DNA from: Haloprofundus salilacus
Lineage (GTDB): Archaea; Halobacteriota; Halobacteria; Halobacteriales; Haloferacaceae
Direction of reading: 5' to 3'
NCBI RefSeq assembly: GCF_020150815.1
Contig: NZ_CP083723.1
Location: forward strand, 2,852,001 to 2,916,000
Length of the DNA stretch: 64,000 nucleotides
This document shows, one piece after another, positions 59,361 through 64,000 of this stretch. The notes below the pieces were generated by a model, which saw only the letters and a program-made list of their open reading frames with translations, searched no databases and was not told where the DNA came from. Within the stretch, counting starts at the first letter, position 1; every line of letters starts with the position of its first letter. Position numbers and translations under genes: made by a program.

Positions 59361-60206
59361 TCAGTCGTCGTCGCGGTTCCACGTCTCGGGGACTTCGATG
59401 ACGTAGTGGCCGTCTTCCTGCAGCGAGATGATGTACGAGTCGCGGTCGTACAGTTCCATCAGATTGAGTTCGTACTGTCCAGGGCTAACGATTTTGATGC
59501 TCTCGAACTGCTCGTTGAGTTCTTCGCGAAGTGCCGAGAGGTCCGGCTTGTCGTCGATTTCGCCGGCATCGTCGGCCGACTGCGGCGCGTCGGCGGGAGC
59601 AGCGCGGGAGATTTCGTCCGGGCTGACGGTGCCGCTCCGGGCGTCCGCCTGCGCGCGGTCCTCTCGCGTCTCCGACGGGGGACCGTCGTGGGGTTCCGGT
59701 GGAGCGTCGTTCGGCGACGGGGACCGACTGCGTCGAGTCGACGCGTCCGCAGAGCGCTGTGGTTCGACCGTCACGTCCGACTCAGCGGTCGTGTTCGACT
59801 GCCCGCGACTCGACGGTTCGCGGGCCGTCGACGGCCACGGCTTCGGCGATCCCGATTCGCGGTCGGTCGAGGTGTCCTCACCCGGCCACGGTCGTCTCGA
59901 CTCCGACTTGGGCTGCGACGAGTCGGTCGGCTTCGACTGCGATCTACCCTGCGGCGATGTCGACGGCGCGTTCCCGGCGGTCACGTCCGACTGTCCGCGG
60001 TCGGTGGTGCCGTCGCTGCGTGTGCTATCGCCGCTAGCGCTGTCGCTGGTACCATCGCTCGGCGTACCGTCCGAAGCCGCTGTCGTCGACGAAGCCGACG
60101 AGGGGCGGAACTGGAACTTGTTGCCGCCGCAGCTGGGACAACCCGAGAGCATCTCCTTGGAACCGTCTGCGAACGTCTCGCCGCAGTTCGTACACTCGTG
60201 CGGCAT
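59361..60206 (-). CDS. arvC: OapC/ArvC family zinc-ribbon protein
   Basis: A 281-residue protein. The N-terminal zinc ribbon has C5/C8 and C23/C26 (MPHECTNCGETF, SGCPSCGGNKF). A linker of about 150 residues is low-complexity, rich in Ser, Asp, Thr, Pro and Arg. The C-terminal 70 residues (DLSALREELNEQFESIKIVSPGQYELNLMELYDRD) form a conserved globular domain. It is the third gene of the origin-associated operon linked in Haloferax to extracellular vesicle formation together with the GTPase ArvA. Only 5 nt separate its start from the arvB stop. Confidence 0.88.
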   Translation of the reverse strand: MPHECTNCGETFADGSKEMLSGCPSCGGNKFQFRPSSASSTTAASDGTPSDGTSDSASGDSTRSDGTTDRGQSDVTAGNAPSTSPQGRSQSKPTDSSQPKSESRRPWPGEDTSTDRESGSPKPWPSTAREPSSRGQSNTTAESDVTVEPQRSADASTRRSRSPSPNDAPPEPHDGPPSETREDRAQADARSGTVSPDEISRAAPADAPQSADDAGEIDDKPDLSALREELNEQFESIKIVSPGQYELNLMELYDRDSYIISLQEDGHYVIEVPETWNRDDD

Positions 60207-60211
60207 ACGAA

Positions 60212-60595
60212 CTACTTCCGTGAGATGAGCGCGCTGATGAGCGTCTCGTCCTTGTGGAGCGTCTCTATCTGGTTCGCCGGGCCGATGACGGTGAGCTTCT
60301 TCGTTGAGTCGCGCCCCATCAGTTTGCCGAGGAACCCGCTGTCGCTGCTCTTGTGGGGGTACGTCTCGATTTCGATGCCGCTGAAGTTATCGGGGCTGAT
60401 CTCGGTCATCGTCACCTCGATGAGTTTCGACTCCTCGTCGGGCGAGAGACCGTCCTCGAGGATGACGATTTTCCCGTCGCGGACGCTGTCAAGGATGAGG
60501 CGGATTTTCTCCATGCTCCGCATGTTCTCCATCCGAGCGCCGCTGATGAGGTCGATCTGGATTCCGTCGTGGTCGCCGCGTCTTACTTCGGGCAT
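60212..60595 (-). CDS. arvB: OapB/ArvB family protein (DUF2073)
   Basis: A 127-residue protein of the DUF2073 family: GIQIDLISGARMENMRSMEKIRLILDSVRDGKIVILEDGLSPDEESKLIE, then SGIEIETYPHKSS and KKLTVIGPANQIETLHKDETLISALI. It has no catalytic motif and no membrane helix. It acts with the adjacent GTPase in the vesicle-related cluster, as judged from the conserved gene order. ATG 60595 lies 4 nt after the arvA stop. Confidence 0.9.
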   Translation of the reverse strand: MPEVRRGDHDGIQIDLISGARMENMRSMEKIRLILDSVRDGKIVILEDGLSPDEESKLIEVTMTEISPDNFSGIEIETYPHKSSDSGFLGKLMGRDSTKKLTVIGPANQIETLHKDETLISALISRK

Positions 60596-60599
60596 GGTA

Positions 60600-61241
60600 T
60601 CACCCGAAGTACTCCGCGATCTTGTCGTACACTTCGTCCATATTCTCGCCTTCGAGCGCCGACAGCGGTACCGTCTCGTGCTGCGGGAAGGCGTTGGCGA
60701 TCTGCTTGACGTTCGAGTCTTCGAGGTCGGTCTTGTTCGCAAAGATGAGCACCGGTAGTTCGCGGCTCTCGATGATGCCGATGAGCATCGTGTTGACCTG
60801 CGTGAACGGGTCCTCGGCGCTGTCGAGGACGTAGATGACGCCGTCGACGTCCTCGCGGAGCCAGTGCATGGCCTCGGCGACACCCTCGGTCGCCTCGCGG
60901 GAGCGACGGACCGCGTCGTCCTTGTCGATGTCGTGGTCGAGGAACTCCTTGTAGTCGACTTTCGTCGTCACGCCGGGCGTGTCGACGATGTCTATAGTGA
61001 CCGCGCGGCCGTTGCGCTCGATCTCGACGTTCTCCTTCCGGCGAGCGCGACGCGTCTCGTGGGGAATGTGGCTCTCGGGACCGATGGCGTCACCGGTCCA
61101 GTCGCGGGCGATTCGGTTTGCGAGGGTCGTCTTTCCGGCGTTCGGCGGTCCGTAGATGCCGATTCGTTTCGGCTCCGAAGCCGAGAACAACCGGTCGGTG
61201 ACCCGTGATATGCTGTCTCTGAGTTCTGTGAGCAGTCCCAT
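60600..61241 (-). CDS. arvA: OapA/ArvA Era-like small GTPase
   Basis: A 213-residue GTPase. G1 is YGPPNAGKTTLANR near residue 33, G3 is DIVDTPGV, and G4 is ANKTDLED; the effector loop contains HETRRARRKENVEI. In Haloferax volcanii the orthologue (a small GTPase encoded beside the origin) is needed for RNA-rich extracellular vesicles. ATG 61241 (MGLLTELRDSISRV) is chosen because GGAGGTG (61258-61252) lies 10 nt upstream; an in-frame ATG at 61298 falls ahead of the expected transcript start from the TATA-like ACTTAAGT near 61314. Confidence 0.93.
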   Translation of the reverse strand: MGLLTELRDSISRVTDRLFSASEPKRIGIYGPPNAGKTTLANRIARDWTGDAIGPESHIPHETRRARRKENVEIERNGRAVTIDIVDTPGVTTKVDYKEFLDHDIDKDDAVRRSREATEGVAEAMHWLREDVDGVIYVLDSAEDPFTQVNTMLIGIIESRELPVLIFANKTDLEDSNVKQIANAFPQHETVPLSALEGENMDEVYDKIAEYFG

Positions 61242-61570
61242 CCTTAGCTCCTGCACCTCCGAATACCGCTCGTGGAGGGGCGTATGCGGGTAGAACATCC
61301 CCGGGGTAACTTAAGTACTGCGTCAGACGTTAGTCACATTAATTGACCGATAGATGTGAACAAGGACGGATTGTCCTCCGAGCAAGTCGGCTGCTCGTAC
61401 GATCACCCCCTGTAAGATGAGATTCGATATCTGATATCGGATTCACTTGACGAATCTCCGTAACGTTCTGTTTTGTTCTTGATATTTTATCTCAATTGTA
61501 TTTTCAGGCGGCTTTGGATCGCGAAGATGGCTATCAGCCGACACGATTGTTTCTCCCTCGGACCGAACAC

Positions 61571-61594
61571 CCCCACCCCTTCGTTTCGGGTGGA
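61571..61594 (-). promoter_or_regulatory. ORB1 (origin recognition box)
   Basis: Reads TTCCACCCGAAACGAAGGGG followed by TGGG on the minus strand, the haloarchaeal ORB with its G-string. It partly overlaps a plus-strand GGAAACGAAG at 61592-61601, making a compound site left of the AT-rich core. Confidence 0.85.
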
Positions 61595-61650
61595 AACGAA
61601 GAATAGAGGGGTAGGTCGGGTAGACTCGAGGAGAAACGCCTAAGAGACGT

Positions 61651-61729
61651 GTTACGATATCTATAAAATAGATATAATATAATACATAGAACAGTAGTAT
61701 ATTTATTTAGCTTACTACTACGGACCTTG
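61651..61729. other. Duplex unwinding element of oriC
   Basis: About 80 nt with very few G or C (runs such as ATATCTATAAAATAGATATA and TAGTATATTTATTTAG), between ORB1 and ORB2. TATCTATAAAATAGATA (61658-61674) is nearly palindromic. Confidence 0.75.
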
Positions 61730-61798
61730 TTGGGGTGGAATTGATATAAAACCTGCTGATTTAGAGAGCCTCCTTTCCACCCACCACCCTTTTCTGTG

Positions 61799-61823
61799 GT
61801 TCCACTCGAAACGAAGGGGTGGG
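61799..61823 (+). promoter_or_regulatory. ORB2
   Basis: GTTCCACTCGAAACGAAGGG and a following GTGGG on the plus strand, differing from ORB1 at only one of 23 positions in the shared part. It faces ORB1 across the unwinding element. Confidence 0.88.
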
Positions 61824-61933
61824 AGGGTTCGGCCTTTCGCGACGGGCCGTTCTCTCGTCCTCACATCGTCGCGTGAACTCCCCAAACGGAATCTTTCGTC
61901 ATATCCTCGATTCCCCAATCGTCCTCCAGTACG

Positions 61934-61957
61934 TCTCCAGTCGAAACGGAGGGGTGG
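61934..61957 (+). promoter_or_regulatory. ORB3
   Basis: TCTCCAGTCGAAACGGAGGG and GTGG on the plus strand, the third origin recognition box. Its core CGAAACGGAGGGGT recurs at 59275. Confidence 0.85.
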
Positions 61958-62332
61958 TCGATGGAGAAATTATATCCAAGTATTTGGGAGAGAATCAATA
62001 TCCGAGACGTTGTTTTACACTCTATATCTGTCTCACGGTGCCGAAAGTCGAAGTAGCAACAGTCTCCGCATGGTCTGTTTTGTCGATTACTTGAGTCGGA
62101 CCGGTGCTCTGAGACGACTTCCGATCCCTCGCGTTCGAAGCTCCGTTCGCGAAACGGCAACTGTCGACGCCTTCGCGACGAGTAACATCAAAACTCGTCA
62201 CGAAGCGGTAACTTTTTTGTCCCTCCTCTTCATTCGTTTCTTCTGCATCACCTGGACGCGCTGCGACGTCCGATGGGTTCTGAATCGGGTTCTCATCGGT
62301 TATACACCTGAATTTACGCCGTCGCCGCCGCG

Positions 62333-62353
62333 ACTCCAGTCGAAACGAAGGGG
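62333..62353 (+). promoter_or_regulatory. ORB4 within the orc1 5' region
   Basis: ACTCCAGTCGAAACGAAGGG(G) ends 9 nt before the orc1 ATG. A TATA-like TTATAC at 62300-62305 would place the transcript start near 62327, so Orc1 bound here would sit on its own transcription start, a likely autoregulatory site. Confidence 0.8.
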
Positions 62354-62361
62354 ATACCACG

Positions 62362-64000
62362 ATGACCGAAGACGACTCACACTCCGACGACGGCGAAGAT
62401 GCGGACCCGCCGTCGGAGCAACGACGACACGCCGGCGAGGAAGAGACGACTCGAACGAAGTCGAGTGGTGGGACGACGAGTCAGCCGACGACGCGCGAGG
62501 GGCAGAGCGGTGAGGAAGATGTCCCGGACTTCACTGAGACCGACTCCGCCGCAACCGATGCTGACGGCGTTCACTCGACCGGAAGCGACCCGACCGGAGA
62601 TGACTCCACCGGAAGCGGAGGGGGAGAGACCGAGACGTCCGCTCGGTCGCCCTCGCGGTCGGCCGACGCCGCAGACCCGCCTCGCGCACTCTCCGACGTC
62701 GCACTCGGCGGCGACGACGAGAACAGTCGCGGCCTGTTCGACGACCTGCTCTCCGGAGAGCCTATCTTCGAGAACAAGGAGGTACTTCGCCCGTCGTACA
62801 CGCCGCACGAACTCCCCCACAGGACCGACCAGATCAACCAGATGGCGACGATTCTCGTCTCCGCGCTTCGCGGCGAGACCCCCTCGAACATCCTCATCTA
62901 CGGGAAGACGGGAACGGGGAAGACGGCCAGTGCGAAGTTCGTCAGTCAGGAACTGGAACGCACCTCCCAGAAGTACGACGTTCCCTGCGAAGTCGAGTAC
63001 ATCAACTGCGAGGTGACCGACACCCAGTACCGCGTCCTCGCACAGCTCGCCAACAAGTTCATCGACAAGAACCACGCGGTCATCGACGACCGCCTCCGCT
63101 CGCTCGAGACGCTGGCAGAAAACGCACGCGAAGACGGGAGCGTTCTCGACGAAACCGAGTTCGACGCGGTCGGCGACGTCGACGCCCGCATCTCGGAACT
63201 CGAACGCGATCGCGAGGAGATGGAAACTGTTCCGATGACGGGGTGGCCGACCGACCGCGTCTACTCGACGTTCTTCGACGCCGTCGACTACAACGAACGC
63301 GTCGTCGTCATCATGCTCGACGAGATAGACAAACTCGTCGAGAAATCCGGCGACGACACGCTGTACAATCTCTCGCGGATGAACTCCGAGTTGGACAACT
63401 CGCGCATCTCCATCATGGGTATCTCGAACGACCTGAAGTTCACCGACTTTCTCGACCCCCGCGTCAAATCCTCGCTCGGCGAGGAGGAGATCGTCTTCCC
63501 GCCGTACGACGCCAACCAACTCCGCGACATCCTCCAGCACCGTGCCGACGTGGCGTTCAAGAGCCACGCGCTCTCCGAACACGTCATCCCGCTCTGTGCC
63601 GCGTTTGCCGCGCAGGAGCACGGCGACGCGCGCCGCGCGCTCGATCTCCTCCGAACGGCGGGCGAACTCGCCGAGCGGAGTCAGGCCGACGGCGTTGCCG
63701 AGACGCACGTTCGCCAGGCCCAGGACAAGATCGAACTCGACCGCGTGGTGGAGGTCGTTCGCACGCTCCCGACGCAGAGCAAGATCGTCCTCTTCTCAAT
63801 CATCCTCCTCGAGAAAAACGGCGTCCACAACATCAACACCGGCGAGGTGTTTAACATCTACAAACGCCTCTGCGAGGAGATAGACGCCGACATCCTCACC
63901 CAGCGCCGCGTCACCGACCTCATCAGCGAACTCGACATGCTCGGCATCGTCAACGCCGTCGTCGTCTCGAAAGGCCGCTATGGTCGGACGAAGGAGATCA
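62362..64000 (+). CDS. orc1: Orc1/Cdc6 replication initiator (3' end beyond window)
   Basis: The first 546 codons are visible and run off the window. Residues 1-124 are a low-complexity Ser/Thr/Asp/Glu/Gly region without structure. The conserved part begins at LFDDLLSGEPIFENKEVLRP (125-144). Walker A GKTGTGKT is at 181-188, Walker B in VVIMLDEIDKL near 315, sensor 1 in ISIMGISNDLKF, and the initiator-specific winged-helix domain begins near residue 460 (LPTQSKIVLFSIILLEKNGV). It binds the ORBs next to it and starts replication. Spacing to ORB4 is 9 nt. Confidence 0.96.
   Translation, partial: MTEDDSHSDDGEDADPPSEQRRHAGEEETTRTKSSGGTTSQPTTREGQSGEEDVPDFTETDSAATDADGVHSTGSDPTGDDSTGSGGGETETSARSPSRSADAADPPRALSDVALGGDDENSRGLFDDLLSGEPIFENKEVLRPSYTPHELPHRTDQINQMATILVSALRGETPSNILIYGKTGTGKTASAKFVSQELERTSQKYDVPCEVEYINCEVTDTQYRVLAQLANKFIDKNHAVIDDRLRSLETLAENAREDGSVLDETEFDAVGDVDARISELERDREEMETVPMTGWPTDRVYSTFFDAVDYNERVVVIMLDEIDKLVEKSGDDTLYNLSRMNSELDNSRISIMGISNDLKFTDFLDPRVKSSLGEEEIVFPPYDANQLRDILQHRADVAFKSHALSEHVIPLCAAFAAQEHGDARRALDLLRTAGELAERSQADGVAETHVRQAQDKIELDRVVEVVRTLPTQSKIVLFSIILLEKNGVHNINTGEVFNIYKRLCEEIDADILTQRRVTDLISELDMLGIVNAVVVSKGRYGRTKEI

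Larger units (their letters stand above)
61320..62361. other. Replication origin (oriC) with AT-rich unwinding region and four ORB elements
   Basis: The spacer between arvA and orc1 is the longest AT-rich DNA in the window. Its core at 61651-61729 is almost pure A/T over long stretches and is the probable unwinding element; a second AT patch lies at 61470-61505. One ORB on the minus strand (61571-61594) stands left of it, and ORBs on the plus strand at 61799-61823, 61934-61957 and 62333-62353 to the right, so ORBs face each other across the AT core. Position beside orc1/cdc6 and the arv operon is the classic haloarchaeal oriC1 layout. Confidence 0.92.

Noticed and set aside
61242-61298. Upstream ATG for arvA at 61298
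   Set aside because: It lies too close to the TATA-like box to be inside the transcript; the ATG at 61241 has a well-spaced GGAGGTG and matches the family N-terminus.

Overview
The window is chromosomal DNA from a haloarchaeon (class Halobacteria). The signs are very high GC with G/C-ending codons, acidic Asp/Glu-rich proteins, Tat rather than Sec signal peptides (two with lipoboxes), many 1-8 nt gene overlaps, TATA boxes about 27 nt from start codons, and archaea-specific proteins such as PolD, LysW, Orc1/Cdc6, HalOD1 and Bat-type regulators. No transposon, prophage, CRISPR array, rRNA or tRNA was found.

Layout. 1-5.1 kb: edge of a PanE-like gene, rubredoxin-like protein, SDR dehydrogenase, amidase with a small Tat partner, TrkH. 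5.2-10.8 kb: PolD large subunit, interrupted by a 491-residue intein inside its catalytic motif, with a stray copy of its 3' end just downstream. 10.9-16.5 kb: CBS protein, glycyl-tRNA synthetase, dolichol-kinase-like protein, two-gene cation/proton antiporter. 16.5-25.9 kb: a complete minus-strand arginine (possibly also lysine) block, argG-argH-lysW-lysX-argC-argB-argD-lysK-argF. 26.5-32.4 kb: XPD-type helicase, P450, 2H phosphoesterase, Tat lipoprotein and small membrane proteins. 32.5-40.1 kb: SPFH protein, class I ribonucleotide reductase (R2 with subclass Ic residues), GNAT enzyme, UvrB. 40.2-44.3 kb: GNAT, coiled-coil and ferritin-like proteins, SpoIIM-type membrane protein.

44.3-45.16 kb has no credible protein gene but holds three copies of an ordered element (TATA-like box, TTAGTGG box, hairpin core) at almost fixed spacing. 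It looks like three tandem small-RNA genes and is the best candidate for something undescribed. 45.2-58.9 kb: two divergent rhodaneses, HalOD1 and Bat-like regulators, AI-2E-type exporter, thiamine ABC transporter thiBPQ, FAD/Rieske oxidoreductase, methyltransferase, a RecA-like protein without P-loop, and a 29-residue membrane protein.

59-64 kb: a replication origin. The origin-associated operon arvA-arvB-arvC (vesicle-related GTPase cluster) diverges from orc1/cdc6 across an AT-rich spacer with four ORB elements in inverted arrangement; orc1 runs off the window.

Functionally the window combines replication and repair (Orc1/oriC, PolD, UvrB, XPD, RNR) with arginine synthesis, thiamine uptake and ion transport. 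Three long non-coding stretches (22.8-23.1, 25.9-26.5 and 44.3-45.2 kb) are not explained by ordinary genes.
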